A DNA stretch of 32,361 bases from Eggerthellaceae bacterium (GTDB taxonomy: Bacteria; Actinomycetota; Coriobacteriia; Coriobacteriales; Eggerthellaceae). Location of the stretch: NCBI GenBank assembly GCA_017511465.1, contig JAFWJU010000033.1, positions 1 through 32,361 of the forward strand, given 5' to 3'. Of this stretch, positions 1-8,030 are shown piece after piece; within the stretch, counting starts at the first letter, position 1; each line of letters begins with the position of its first letter. The position numbers and the translations under genes were made by a program. A model generated the notes under the pieces. That model did not search any database and was not told the origin of the DNA. It worked only from the letters and a program-made list of their open reading frames with translations.

Positions 1-167
1 AGAAGAGCGGCACCGTGGAAGGCGCTGCGGCGCTCGGCGAGATCGTCGGCAAGAAGGCCATCGAGGCCGGCATCACCGAAATCGTGTTCGACCGCGGTGG
101 ACATCTGTACCATGGCCGCGTCAAGGCCGTTGCGGATGCCGCCCGCGAAGCAGGACTGAAGTTCTAG
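1..167 (+). CDS. rplR: 50S ribosomal protein L18, C-terminal part
   Basis: Only the last 54 codons are inside the window (first complete codon at position 3, stop TAG at 165-167). L18 binds 5S rRNA in the large subunit. The visible tail contains the family's conserved [20 protein letters not shown] stretch followed by REAGLKF, which is diagnostic. rpsE follows after 15 bases, the normal spc-operon order. The start lies upstream of the window, so the truncation is only a window effect. Confidence 0.96.
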   Translation, partial: KSGTVEGAAALGEIVGKKAIEAGITEIVFDRGGHLYHGRVKAVADAAREAGLKF

Positions 168-182
168 AAAGGGAATAGCGAT

Positions 183-743
183 ATGCCTCGTAACCAGAAA
201 CAGCAGGAATCGAACGTTCCCGAGCTTCAGGAACGCGTCGTAACCATCAAACGTGTCGCCAAGACCGTTAAGGGCGGTCGCCGCATGCAGCTGACCGCGC
301 TCGTGGTCGTGGGCGACGGCCAGGGCAACGTCGGCGTTGGCCTGGGCAAGTCCAAGGAAGTCCCGACCGCCATCGCCAAGGGCGTCGAGGACGCGAAGAA
401 GAACATGTTCCACGTGGCGCTCACGCCCGAAGGCACCGTGCCCCATGACATCCTGGGCGAGTTCGGTGCAGGCCGCGTGCTCATCAAGCCCGCCATCCGC
501 GGTACCGGCGTCAAGGCCGGCGGCCCGGTGCGCGCCATCATGGAGCTCGCGGGCGTCACGGACGTCATCACGAAGTCGCTTGGCACCAACAACGCCATGA
601 ACATCGTCAAGGCGACGGCCGAGGGCCTCAAGAACATGCAGAGCCCGGAGCAGGTCGCTGCGCGCCGCGGCGTGTCGGTTGACTACATCTGGGGCCGCAA
701 GGAGAAGACTCCCGCTGCGGTTGACGCCACCGAGCAGGCTTAA
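183..743 (+). CDS. rpsE: 30S ribosomal protein S5
   Basis: S5 (186 aa) is a small-subunit protein needed for translational accuracy and assembly, located at the mRNA entry side. The N-terminal double-stranded-RNA-binding-like domain is visible ([12 protein letters not shown], then [18 protein letters not shown]), followed by the C-terminal domain ([19 protein letters not shown]). Length is slightly over the usual 160-170 aa because of short, poorly conserved tails at both ends. The ATG at 183 has AAAGGGAA about 8 bases upstream. It sits between rplR and rpmD in the spc operon and is presumably co-transcribed with them. Confidence 0.98.
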   Translation: MPRNQKQQESNVPELQERVVTIKRVAKTVKGGRRMQLTALVVVGDGQGNVGVGLGKSKEVPTAIAKGVEDAKKNMFHVALTPEGTVPHDILGEFGAGRVLIKPAIRGTGVKAGGPVRAIMELAGVTDVITKSLGTNNAMNIVKATAEGLKNMQSPEQVAARRGVSVDYIWGRKEKTPAAVDATEQA

Positions 744-755
744 GGAGGCTGAACA

Positions 756-944
756 ATGGCAGAGAAGAAAATGCTGCGTTTGACGCAGGTTAAAAGCCAG
801 ATCGGCCGCAAGTACGACCAGGACCAGACGCTGAAGTCGCTCGGCCTGGGCCGCATCGGCAAGACGCACGACATCGTTGACAACGAGAGCGTGCGCGGCA
901 TGATCTTCAAGGTCAAGCACCTTATCAAGGTTGAAGAGCTTTAA
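756..944 (+). CDS. rpmD: 50S ribosomal protein L30
   Basis: L30 (62 aa) is a small large-subunit protein with a ferredoxin-like fold. Typical features are the N-terminal LRLTQVKSQIG strand-helix and the central SLGLGRIGKTHDIVDN motif, with the C-terminal strand HLIKVEEL. Length is normal for bacterial L30. A strong AAGGAGG ribosome-binding site lies at 742-748, just after the rpsE stop. It belongs to the spc operon, but unlike its neighbours it is followed by an 87-base gap with two hairpins before rplO. Confidence 0.97.
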   Translation: MAEKKMLRLTQVKSQIGRKYDQDQTLKSLGLGRIGKTHDIVDNESVRGMIFKVKHLIKVEEL

Positions 945-971
945 TCGCATCCGGTTAAAGCGTAGGAGTTT

Positions 972-1010
972 GCTGGCGAGCGAGCTGCCAGCACGGGGTG
1001 GGAGCCCCGT
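972..1010 (+). other. Two consecutive hairpins between rpmD and rplO
   Basis: The 87-base gap contains GCTGGC (972-977) paired with GCCAGC (987-992), loop of 9, immediately followed by ACGGGG (993-998) paired with CCCCGT (1005-1010), loop of 6. No U-tract follows, so these are not standard intrinsic terminators. The rplO ribosome-binding site AAGGAG (about 1019-1024) is just downstream. An RNA-processing, protein-binding or attenuation role is possible but unproven. Confidence 0.5.
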
Positions 1011-1031
1011 ATAGCGAAAAAGGAGAACAAC

Positions 1032-1481
1032 ATGGAACTCAAAGATCTTTATCCGGCACCTGGTTCGCGTCATGCAAAGAAGCGCGTCGGCCGTGGTCCC
1101 GGCTCCGGCAAGGGCAAGACTGCCGGTCGTGGCGAGAACGGTCAGCTTTCCCGCGCTGGCGGCGGCAAGCGTGCAGGCTTCGAGGGCGGTCAGACGCCTC
1201 TGGCCCGTCGCCTTCCGAAACTGCCCGGCTTCACCAACATCAACCGCGTGGAGTACGTGCCGGTTAACGTGAAGGTCTTGGAAGAGCGCTTCGAGGCCGG
1301 CGACGTCGTCGACCGCGACAGCCTCATCGAGAAGAACATCATCAAAAAGTATGAGAAACTGGTCAAGGTTCTCGGCGACGGCGAGCTGACGAAGCCGCTC
1401 ACTGTCAAGGTTGACAAAGTTTCGAAGACCGCGCAGGCCAAGATCGAGGCTGCGGGCGGAAAGGTTGAAGAGCCTTGCTAA
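1032..1481 (+). CDS. rplO: 50S ribosomal protein L15
   Basis: L15 (149 aa) is a late-assembly protein contacting 23S rRNA. The N-terminus [20 protein letters not shown] and the glycine/basic tail [15 protein letters not shown] are highly typical, as is [15 protein letters not shown]. The C-terminal globular domain runs from about residue 75. The start ATG is preceded by AAAAGGAG at good spacing. The last codons overlap the secY start by 7 bases, so the terminal Pro-Cys is partly dictated by that overlap; translational coupling to secY is likely. Confidence 0.98.
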   Translation: MELKDLYPAPGSRHAKKRVGRGPGSGKGKTAGRGENGQLSRAGGGKRAGFEGGQTPLARRLPKLPGFTNINRVEYVPVNVKVLEERFEAGDVVDRDSLIEKNIIKKYEKLVKVLGDGELTKPLTVKVDKVSKTAQAKIEAAGGKVEEPC

Positions 1482-2773
1482 GTTCGATTGTCGACGCATT
1501 CAAGGTTCCGGAGCTTCGCAAGAAGATTCTGTTCACGCTCGCCATCTTGGCGTTGTATCGCGTGGGCGCTTACTTGCCGGTTCCCGGAATCCCGTTTAAC
1601 CAGTTCGCCACGGCGTTCATGGATACGAACCAGGCGAACGCGGGCGGCATTTCCATGACCATGCTCGACCTGTTCACTGGCGGTGCGTTGTCCAACTTCT
1701 CGGTTTTCTCGTTGGGCATCATGCCCTACATCACGGCATCGATCATCATGCAGCTGATGCAGGGCGTCATCCCGGCAGTTGGCCGTTGGGCCCGTGAAGG
1801 CGAGACGGGTCGTCGTCGCATCACGCAGATCACCCGTTACCTGACGCTGGTTCTGGGCCTGATCAACGCCATCGGCTACCTGCTGCTGTTCCAGTCGTCT
1901 GCGTACGGCGTCGTGTTCAGCGACCAGGTGCCGCATGTGCTGACCAGCATCGTCATCGTGTTCACGCTCGTTGCGGGCACCGCCTTCATCATGTGGATGG
2001 GCGAGCTCATCACGCAGCGCGGCGTGGGCAACGGCATGTCGCTCATCATCTTCATCAGCATCGTGTCCCGTGTCCCGTCCGCCATCTTCAGCTCGATCAA
2101 CCTGACGAGCGACCTTGGCATGGGCATCGCCATCACGATCCTGATCCTCATCGTGGTCCTCGCGTGCATCCCGGCCATCATCTTCATGGAGCGCGCTCAG
2201 CGCCGCATTCCCGTGAACTACGCCAAGCGCGTGCAGGGTCGTCGCATGATGGGTGGCCAGAACACGTACATCCCGCTGAAGGTCAACGCTGCCGGCGTTA
2301 TCCCCATCATCTTCGCGAGCTGCCTGATTTACTTCCCGGCGCAGCTGGCGGCCCTGTTCAACGTGGACTGGCTGTCCACGTTCGCAGACTGGGTTTCCAC
2401 TGGCTGGCTGAACTGGATTCTGACGGTAGCTCTCATCGTCTTCTTCGCGTATTTCTACACCAGCATGGTGTTCAATCCCGAGGAGACGGCGGACAACATC
2501 CGCAAGCAGGGCGGCTTTATTCCGGGCATCCGTCCCGGCAAGGCCACGACCGATTACATCCGCAACGTCATGAGGCGCATCACGTTGCCGGGCGGCCTTT
2601 ACATCGCCCTCATCGCGGTCGTGCCGTCCATCCTGTTCTACTTCACGGGCAACCAGCTTATCCAGGCGTTCGGCGGCACGTCGATCCTCATCATGATCGG
2701 CGTTGCGCTCGACACCATGACCAAGCTCGAAAGCCAGTTGAAGATGTACAACTACGAGGGCTTCTTCAAGTAA
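1475..2773 (+). CDS. secY: Protein translocase subunit SecY
   Basis: SecY (432 aa) is the channel subunit of the SecYEG translocon in the cytoplasmic membrane. The start is a TTG at 1475 overlapping the rplO stop; it gives the standard N-terminus [20 protein letters not shown]. Ten hydrophobic segments are visible, and the hallmark signatures are present: [12 protein letters not shown], the cytosolic loop [11 protein letters not shown], and the C-terminal MYNYEGFFK. Length matches the family. An AAGGTTGAAGAG purine-rich tract inside rplO may serve as ribosome-binding site. Transcription ends right after the gene at a strong hairpin, so adk, map and infA, which often follow secY, are absent here. 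Confidence 0.98.
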   Translation: MLSSIVDAFKVPELRKKILFTLAILALYRVGAYLPVPGIPFNQFATAFMDTNQANAGGISMTMLDLFTGGALSNFSVFSLGIMPYITASIIMQLMQGVIPAVGRWAREGETGRRRITQITRYLTLVLGLINAIGYLLLFQSSAYGVVFSDQVPHVLTSIVIVFTLVAGTAFIMWMGELITQRGVGNGMSLIIFISIVSRVPSAIFSSINLTSDLGMGIAITILILIVVLACIPAIIFMERAQRRIPVNYAKRVQGRRMMGGQNTYIPLKVNAAGVIPIIFASCLIYFPAQLAALFNVDWLSTFADWVSTGWLNWILTVALIVFFAYFYTSMVFNPEETADNIRKQGGFIPGIRPGKATTDYIRNVMRRITLPGGLYIALIAVVPSILFYFTGNQLIQAFGGTSILIMIGVALDTMTKLESQLKMYNYEGFFK

Positions 2774-2796
2774 GCCATCTCGAAAGCACAAACTCG

Positions 2797-2830
2797 CAAC
2801 GGCCTGGGTTCGCCCAGGCCGTTGTGTTTT
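2797..2830 (+). terminator. Intrinsic terminator of the spc operon
   Basis: Perfect 12-bp stem CAACGGCCTGGG (2797-2808) with CCCAGGCCGTTG (2813-2824), the very stable TTCG tetraloop (2809-2812), and a T-rich tail TGTTTT (2825-2830). It begins 24 bases after the secY stop. Confidence 0.93.
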
Positions 2831-2870
2831 GGTTTACGAGGCGAATCAGCCATCAGCCTCGTTCAGACCT

Positions 2871-3084
2871 CGCACTTCCGTCATTTCCCGCCAGCCAATC
2901 CAACACTTCCGGCAAATCAGTCCAAATTCGTTTTTTCGATGACGGAATTGCTGGAAGTGCGGGGTTTTCGAGCCGTTTTTGGACGGATATTGCGGAAGTG
3001 CGTGGTTCGAGGCACCGATTTCCACGCACTTCTAGAATATCTGTCATCGGATTTTTCGAAATGGACAGAAAGGCCAGAAGTGCG
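2871..3084 (+). repeat. Cluster of six GGAAGTGCG-type repeats in both orientations
   Basis: This non-coding stretch carries six copies of a nonamer: minus orientation at 2871-2879, 2904-2910 (shorter, CACTTCC) and 3025-3033 (last base changed), plus orientation at 2953-2961, 2994-3002 and 3076-3084 (first base changed). Flanks are also related: the 30 or so bases before the copy at 2953 resemble the reverse complement of those after the copy at 3033, sharing TTCG, a T/A run and CGATGAC. GAAGTGCGTGG (2995-3005) and CCACGCACTTC (3022-3032) form a perfect 11-bp inverted repeat around a 16-base loop. It looks like degenerate REP-like units. Nothing else was found between 2831 and 3167. Confidence 0.75.
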
Positions 3085-3167
3085 GGATTGAAACGGAGCC
3101 TGCGCTTAGAACCCTCGCGCGACGAGGAATTTCAGCTGGCAGAATTGAAAGAAAAGATTCTGTTCGA

Positions 3168-3196
3168 GAAAAAAGAACCCAGCATGAGCCGGGTTC
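3168..3196 (-). terminator. Intrinsic terminator of the minus-strand hypothetical gene
   Basis: On the minus strand GAACCCGGC pairs with GCTGGGTTC (9 bp with one G-U, forward 3175-3196) around a TCAT loop, followed by six T (forward A 3169-3174). It lies about 26 bases past the stop of the gene at 3223-3633. Confidence 0.85.
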
Positions 3197-3222
3197 CTTG
3201 GCTGCGCGATGAAAGCGGCGGT

Positions 3223-3633
3223 TTAGTAGTGGTACCTCACGTCGCTGAAGGCGGCATGGGCGGTAGCCCCGTATCCTTCGGCGACAGCCGACACGGCTTT
3301 GTACATGGCGTTCATGCAGCCGTTGAGCTCGCTGAAGTCCCAGTACAGGAAGTCGTCTTCGCGGACTGCGCTTACCACGTCGCGGTCGGCGCCTTTCTCG
3401 ATGGGCAAACGCAGGCTTGCGCCGATGACGCGCGATTCCAGATCGATACGGCTCTGCGCCCAAACCTTGTGGCTTTGCTTCTTCTCTTCGGGAATAATCT
3501 CGTGGAACGCCTCAAGGCACTTCTCTTCGGCTTCATTCTTGACTTGCTTGATGCGCTCGAGGGCTTCATCGCCGGAGCCTCTGGGAATCGTCTCGTCAAA
3601 AGGCAGGACGAAGAATACAGCGAATTCGAACAT
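3223..3633 (-). CDS. Uncharacterised protein, 136 aa
   Basis: I do not recognise this family. The start at 3633 (MFEFAVFFVLPFDE) is chosen because GGAAAGGAG stands 8 bases upstream; a longer reading to 3714 would run through the promoter. The protein is predicted soluble: a short hydrophobic beginning that looks like a beta strand rather than a membrane segment, then a charged helical region (about residues 22-50, rich in E and K), then IDLESRVIGASLRLPIEKG and an Ala-rich helix near the end, finishing VRYHY. It has its own promoter and terminator and is divergent from the M50 protease gene. Base composition resembles its neighbours. Function cannot be assigned. Confidence 0.8.
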   Translation of the reverse strand: MFEFAVFFVLPFDETIPRGSGDEALERIKQVKNEAEEKCLEAFHEIIPEEKKQSHKVWAQSRIDLESRVIGASLRLPIEKGADRDVVSAVREDDFLYWDFSELNGCMNAMYKAVSAVAEGYGATAHAAFSDVRYHY

Positions 3634-3672
3634 GGGTGGCGCTCCTTTCCCGAACAGCAAGTTACTCAAAGC

Positions 3673-3702
3673 ATTATAGTCCAGTTTGACAAATGATGTT
3701 AA
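3673..3702 (-). promoter_or_regulatory. Promoter of the hypothetical gene, overlapping an inverted repeat
   Basis: Minus strand: -35 TTAACA (forward 3697-3702), 18-base spacer, -10 TATAAT (forward 3673-3678). The -35 sits at the centre of an inverted repeat TTGACA (3686-3691) / TGTCAA (3709-3714), whose centre is also the palindrome GTTAAC (3698-3703). This arrangement would suit a repressor operator. Confidence 0.7.
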
Positions 3703-3801
3703 CCCTAATGTCAATGAAGTGTCTAATGGTTTGAGCCCCTGTCATCGTTCGCTTTACGTGAAAGGCGCGAACGAGCGCGCATGGTCGGGTATCATGAACC
3801 T

Positions 3802-4482
3802 ATGGGCTCAGTATCCATTCCATATGTCATCTGCTCGATTTTGGCGTTCGTGCCAGCCATCGTGCTGCACGAGATGGGCCATGCCTTCGCAGCATACAGG
3901 TTGGGTGACCCGACGGCTAAAAGCGCGGGACGCCTGTCGTTTAATCCCATTCGCCACATCGACCCGTTCGGCACGGTGATCATGCCGCTCATGCTTATGC
4001 TGCTTAACATGCCCATCTTCGGATACGCCAAACCGGTGCCGTACAATCCACAGTATTTCGAGGACCCGCGTAAAGGCGACCTCATCGTGGGTTTAGCCGG
4101 TCCCGCGGCAAATCTCATTCAGGCGCTTGTGGGGACGGCCATTGCATGGGCGCTCTACACGTTGACGCCCATCGTGTCGCTCGTGCAGTCCAGCGAGCTG
4201 TTCTATTACTTCTACTTGTTGTTCCTGCCGTATTACATACTCATCAACCTGTTCTTGCTGTTTTTCAACATCTTGCCCATCCCGCCGCTTGACGGTTCGT
4301 CTATCTTCGCGTTCTTCTGCCCGAAGCAGTACTTGCCGACGTACTACAAGATTCAGCAGTACGCTTTGCCCATCTTCCTCGTCATCGTCATCCTGGTTCC
4401 CCAGGTGCTGGGCGTCAATCCCATTGGCGCCTACCTAGACGTGACGGCGTATAACCTGTTCAACCTGATGTATCCGGTGTAG
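3802..4482 (+). CDS. Site-2 protease family protein (peptidase M50)
   Basis: Integral-membrane zinc metalloprotease of the M50 family (about 226 aa). The catalytic HEMGH motif is near residues 23-27 of this reading, followed by the family's AYRLGDPTAKSAGRLSFNPI segment and IDPFGTVIMP; the third ligand region NILPIPPLDG appears near residue 160. Several hydrophobic segments are visible. Compact members such as this one lack the PDZ domain of RseP, and their substrates are generally unknown. The start is uncertain: an upstream in-frame ATG at 3781 has no well-placed ribosome-binding site, whereas the ATG at 3802 stands 6 bases after TATCAT (3790-3795), which would suit a leaderless message. scpA follows 2 bases after the stop. 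Confidence 0.92.
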   Translation: MGSVSIPYVICSILAFVPAIVLHEMGHAFAAYRLGDPTAKSAGRLSFNPIRHIDPFGTVIMPLMLMLLNMPIFGYAKPVPYNPQYFEDPRKGDLIVGLAGPAANLIQALVGTAIAWALYTLTPIVSLVQSSELFYYFYLLFLPYYILINLFLLFFNILPIPPLDGSSIFAFFCPKQYLPTYYKIQQYALPIFLVIVILVPQVLGVNPIGAYLDVTAYNLFNLMYPV

Positions 4483-4484
4483 TC

Positions 4485-5273
4485 ATGTCATATCGCGTTC
4501 GCACAGACAATTTCGAGGGCCCGTTCGATATCCTGCTGTACCTTGTGAGCCGGCAGCGCGTCGACATCGGGTCCATCAACATCGCCGACATCGCCGACCA
4601 GTATCTCGACGAGATTTCGCGCGTGCACATCGTCGATTTGGACGTTGCCAGCGATTTCCTGCTGGTGGCAGCCACGCTGCTCGAGATAAAGGCGGCAAGC
4701 CTCATACCGCGCGACAAGGACGCCACCGACGAGGAGATAGCCGACCTTTCGCCCAACGAGGCGCGCGACATCCTGGTAGCGCGCCTTATCGAATACAAGA
4801 AGTTCAAAAACGCCGCGGCGATGCTCGACAGCCGCGAGAAGCTGCAGGCACGGATGCACAGCCGTCCGTTCGGGCCCGATCCCGAATTTACCAAGGCGAT
4901 GCCCGATTTCCTGCGGGACGTATCGCTCGATGCGCTTGCCAGCCTGGCGGTGGAAGCTTACGCCCGCCGTGAGACGGCGCTGCTCGAATCGGAGCATATC
5001 GCGGCCAAGCCCATACCGGTCGAGATGCACGTCCGGGCGCTCCATTCGCGCATCGTCAACCGCAAGCACATGAAATTCTCGGAGCTCGTCAACGAGAACA
5101 CGCCGACACCAATCGTCGTGGTCACGTTCTTGGCGGTGCTCGAGTTGTACAAGCGCTCGATGGTGCGCGTGACCCAAGATCAGCAGTTCGGCGACATTCA
5201 AATCGACTACATCGAAGGGGCGGGCGAGCTCGTGTTCGATGAAGATGACGATTTGCAGAAGGAATACTCGTAA
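4485..5273 (+). CDS. scpA: Segregation and condensation protein A
   Basis: ScpA (262 aa) is the kleisin that bridges the SMC dimer and, with ScpB, forms the bacterial condensin that compacts and segregates the chromosome. The N-terminal signature FEGPFDILLYLVSRQRVDI (residues 10-28) is clear, followed by the helical DQYLDEI segment and the LLEIKAASLIPR region. The C-terminal winged-helix part (KFSELVNENTPTPIVVVTFLAVLELYKR) is also typical. Length is normal. It starts 2 bases after the protease stop and is followed 31 bases later by scpB, indicating one transcript. Confidence 0.97.
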   Translation: MSYRVRTDNFEGPFDILLYLVSRQRVDIGSINIADIADQYLDEISRVHIVDLDVASDFLLVAATLLEIKAASLIPRDKDATDEEIADLSPNEARDILVARLIEYKKFKNAAAMLDSREKLQARMHSRPFGPDPEFTKAMPDFLRDVSLDALASLAVEAYARRETALLESEHIAAKPIPVEMHVRALHSRIVNRKHMKFSELVNENTPTPIVVVTFLAVLELYKRSMVRVTQDQQFGDIQIDYIEGAGELVFDEDDDLQKEYS

Positions 5274-5304
5274 CACGCGATGCGTGCGGCGATGAGAGGC
5301 GACC

Positions 5305-6018
5305 ATGTTTGAGGGAATCGATTTAGAGCACTTGCCGGCGGCACTCGAGGCGTTGCTGTTCGTCACTGACGAGCCGGTGGACGCCATAACGCTGGCCAAC
5401 ATATTTGGCGAGAACGTCGAGGAAATCGAGCTGGCACTCGAAGACCTGCAGCGCAAGCTCGACGAGGATGCGCGCGGCATCCAGCTGCGCGAGGTCGCCG
5501 GTGGGTGGCGCCTGTACACGCATCCCGCCTACCACGAGCTCATCGAGAAGTACGTGCTGTCGTGGGATACGCGCCGCATGTCGAGCGCTGCTTTGGAAGT
5601 CCTTGCCATCGTGGCATATTCGCAGCCGATAACGCGCGCGCAGATATCCGCCATCCGAGGTGTTTCGTCCGACACCGCCCTCAATACGCTTATCGACCGC
5701 GGTTACGTGCGTGAAGTTGGCTCTGCCGATGCGCCGGGCAATCCCGGGTTGTACGGCACGACGAGCATGTTCCTCGAGAAATACGGCCTGCGCTCTCCGG
5801 CAGACCTTCCCAATTTGGAAGAATACGCACCCGACGAGAAGACGGTCCAGCTTATCCGCGAGCGCCTCGGCGCGCCTTCTGCCGCCGATGCTGCCGTGCC
5901 TGACGAACGCGACCTGCCTACTCCCGAGCAGATTGTCGCCGATGCTCAGGCGAGCCTCCTCGGCGTCGTCGAAAAGGTCGACTTCGACCAGCTGACGTTC
6001 AACACAGACGATGAGTAA
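5305..6018 (+). CDS. scpB: Segregation and condensation protein B
   Basis: ScpB (237 aa) dimerises and binds ScpA in the SMC condensin complex. Two winged-helix domains are recognisable: the first around residues 8-80 (LEALLFVTDEPV, LREVAGGWRLYT), the second with the family hallmark LEVLAIVAYSQPITRAQIS and IRGVSSDTALNTLIDRGYV. The acidic C-terminal tail after about residue 185 is lineage-specific. GAGAGGCGACC precedes the ATG. The stop overlaps the next gene in ATGAGTAA, so rluB translation is probably coupled. Confidence 0.97.
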   Translation: MFEGIDLEHLPAALEALLFVTDEPVDAITLANIFGENVEEIELALEDLQRKLDEDARGIQLREVAGGWRLYTHPAYHELIEKYVLSWDTRRMSSAALEVLAIVAYSQPITRAQISAIRGVSSDTALNTLIDRGYVREVGSADAPGNPGLYGTTSMFLEKYGLRSPADLPNLEEYAPDEKTVQLIRERLGAPSAADAAVPDERDLPTPEQIVADAQASLLGVVEKVDFDQLTFNTDDE

Positions 6019-6787
6019 TCCCTTGGCATTCGAGGATCGACCTGAAGACGGCCTTGGCGGTCGCATCGTCCCCATGCGCTTGCAGAAGTTTTTGGCGCGT
6101 GCCGGAGTAGCATCGCGTCGCGGTTCCGAAGACCTCATGACGGCGGGTCGTGTCACCGTGAACGGCGTTGTCGTGACGGAATTGGGATCGAAGGTCGACC
6201 CGCTCGTCGACGAGGTGGCAGTCGATGGCAAGGTTGTGAGCTTGGCGGACGAACCCGTCACCATCATGCTTCACAAGCCCGCAGGCGTCATCACGACGAT
6301 GAAAGCGCAATCCGATAAGCCGATCGTGGCAGACCTCGTGCCCACCGACGATTTCCCGGGGCTGTTTCCCATTGGCAGGCTCGATGCCGACACGACGGGG
6401 CTTTTGCTGTTCTCGACCAATGGCGAGCTGGGCAACCTGTTGTTGCATCCCCGTCACCATGTGGCGAAGACGTATCTCGCGCGTTTGAAGAAGCCGCTTG
6501 AGGACGAATCGGCGCAGCGTTTGCGCGCCGGCGTCACGCTTGATGACGGCCCGACGCAACCCGCCGATGTGTCATATGCTGACAAGGCGCGCAAGCTCGT
6601 GCGCATCACCTTACGCGAGGGGCGCTATCACCAGGTGAAGCGCATGTTCGATGCCGTGGGCGATCCAGTGGTCAGCTTGCATCGCGAATCGTTCGGCCCG
6701 CTGCGCCTTGGCAAGCTGAAACCTGGGGAGTGGCGCCAGCTGACAGATTCCGAAGTCGACAAGCTCCGTCGCGCTGCCCGCTCGTAA
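6011..6787 (+). CDS. rluB: Ribosomal large-subunit pseudouridine synthase, RluB family
   Basis: Converts a uridine in 23S rRNA (position 2605 in E. coli for RluB) to pseudouridine. The N-terminal S4 RNA-binding domain (MRLQKFLARAGVASRRGSED, residues 22-41) is followed by the catalytic domain; GRLDADTTGLLL holds the catalytic Asp at residue 125, and EGRYHQVKRMFDAVG is the conserved motif III region. The ATG overlapping the scpB stop gives a 21-residue extension before the usual start; an internal ATG at 6074 would give the standard N-terminus, so the start is open. The scpA-scpB-rluB order is widespread in Gram-positives. Exact target uridine is inferred from the family. Confidence 0.94.
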   Translation: MSNPLAFEDRPEDGLGGRIVPMRLQKFLARAGVASRRGSEDLMTAGRVTVNGVVVTELGSKVDPLVDEVAVDGKVVSLADEPVTIMLHKPAGVITTMKAQSDKPIVADLVPTDDFPGLFPIGRLDADTTGLLLFSTNGELGNLLLHPRHHVAKTYLARLKKPLEDESAQRLRAGVTLDDGPTQPADVSYADKARKLVRITLREGRYHQVKRMFDAVGDPVVSLHRESFGPLRLGKLKPGEWRQLTDSEVDKLRRAARS

Positions 6788-6857
6788 CGGGAGGGTGTGC
6801 GCGTCCGCACGGTCTAGCCCCCAATTCCCGCTGTCAGCAATCCCGTGCTCTATGCGA

Positions 6858-6863
6858 TAGAAT
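6858..6863 (+). promoter_or_regulatory. Putative -10 element upstream of tyrA
   Basis: TAGAAT in the context GATAGAATAGG, 30 bases before the tyrA start. The same 11-mer occurs upstream of gpsA at 16405-16415. No good -35 hexamer is visible at 16-18 bases. Confidence 0.5.
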
Positions 6864-6893
6864 AGGCTCGTAACGTACATGCTGGGAGGACGC

Positions 6894-8030
6894 ATGTTCA
6901 AGAACGTCGTCATAGTCGGTCTGGGCCTGATTGGGGCGTCCATCGCGGGCGGTATCCGCGAGGCATGGCCCGATGTGCACCTAACGGGTATCGACGTCGA
7001 CGAGCGCACCCGGCGCATTGCGCTATCGAAGGACCTCGTCGACGAGGCTATCGCCGATGACGACCCCCGCTTCATGGAGCTTCTGAAGACCGATTGCGAT
7101 TTGGTCATCCTTGCCACGCCGGTCGATGCCGACGAACCGTACCTGAAGGCTATTGCCGAAAGCGGTTATACGGGCATCGTCACCGACACCGCCTCCACCA
7201 AGGAGCGCGTCACCAAGATGGCTGCCGAAACGCTGCGCTATCCGCAGAACTTCGTGCCCGGTCATCCCATGTCGGGTTCCGAGGTAAACGGCATAGACGG
7301 CGCCCGTGCCGACTTGTTCCAGGGCGCGTATTGGATTCTGTGCCCCAGCGAGGACACGCCGCCCGACCATATTCCCGCGCTTCACGAGTTCGTGGCGGGT
7401 TTGGGTGCGCGCGTCATCGTCATCGCACCCGACCAACACGACCGTGCCGTCGCCGTCGTGTCGCACGTTCCTCATTTCGTGGCATCGTCGCTTGTCACGC
7501 TGGCCGCACGAGCCGCCGACGAGCAGCAGACCGTCATGCGTCTGGCAGCGGGCGGTTTCAAGGACACGACGCGCATCGCGGCCGGCTCGCCCGATTTATG
7601 GTGCGGTATCGCGTTCGACAATGCCGACCAGGTGAAAGCCGGCTTGTCTGATATGCGCGACATTTTGGGTGCGTTTGCCGACGCGCTCGAAACGGGCGAC
7701 CGCGCCACGCTCACGCAGATGCTTAAATCTGCCGCGGATGTGCGCCGTTCGCTTCCCGCCGCGTGGGTGCCGTCATCCGAGCGCCTGCTTGAAGTGCGCA
7801 TTCCCATCACCAACCATCCCGGCGCCGTTGCCGAGGCTACCACGATTGCAAGCGAAGTGGGTTGCAACATCCAATCCATCGAAATCGACCACGTCACCGA
7901 GGACCGCGCATACCTGTCGATGATCCTTACCGACGAAGGAGATATCGGCCAGCTGTCGACCAAGCTGATCGATGCCGGCTATGCAGTTTCGTTCGCACCG
8001 TTGATGCCGAAGGAGTATATCCATGTCTAA
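6894..8030 (+). CDS. tyrA: Prephenate dehydrogenase with C-terminal ACT domain
   Basis: Oxidatively decarboxylates prephenate to 4-hydroxyphenylpyruvate with NAD(P)+, the committed step to tyrosine. The Rossmann motif GLGLIGAS is at residues 9-16, FVPGHPMSGSEVNGI is the prephenate-binding region, and a C-terminal ACT domain (from about residue 297, EVRIPITNHPGAVAEA) suggests allosteric control by an aromatic amino acid. The start at 6894 is preferred over an in-frame ATG at 6879 because GGGAGG lies between them and the protein then begins MFKNVVIVG. Its end overlaps aroA by 8 bases, so the two shikimate-pathway genes are coupled. Confidence 0.95.
   Translation: MFKNVVIVGLGLIGASIAGGIREAWPDVHLTGIDVDERTRRIALSKDLVDEAIADDDPRFMELLKTDCDLVILATPVDADEPYLKAIAESGYTGIVTDTASTKERVTKMAAETLRYPQNFVPGHPMSGSEVNGIDGARADLFQGAYWILCPSEDTPPDHIPALHEFVAGLGARVIVIAPDQHDRAVAVVSHVPHFVASSLVTLAARAADEQQTVMRLAAGGFKDTTRIAAGSPDLWCGIAFDNADQVKAGLSDMRDILGAFADALETGDRATLTQMLKSAADVRRSLPAAWVPSSERLLEVRIPITNHPGAVAEATTIASEVGCNIQSIEIDHVTEDRAYLSMILTDEGDIGQLSTKLIDAGYAVSFAPLMPKEYIHV

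Noticed and set aside
1478-2791. 437-aa minus-strand ORF opposite secY
   Set aside because: It mirrors secY almost exactly, is highly charged His/Asp/Arg-rich sequence with no recognisable domain, and is a shadow of GC-rich codon bias.
2822-3091. 89-aa plus-strand ORF and 64-aa minus-strand ORF over the repeat cluster
   Set aside because: Their similar peptides (LLEVRG, ILEVRG) come from the nucleotide repeats in both orientations; no ribosome-binding site.
1993-3696. 567-aa plus-strand ORF running from secY to the hypothetical gene
   Set aside because: It overlaps secY out of frame, then the terminator and repeats; low-complexity His/Arg/Pro sequence.
6797-6810. GTGCG/CGCAC hairpin after rluB
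   Set aside because: Only 5 bp and no T-run, so not reported as a terminator.
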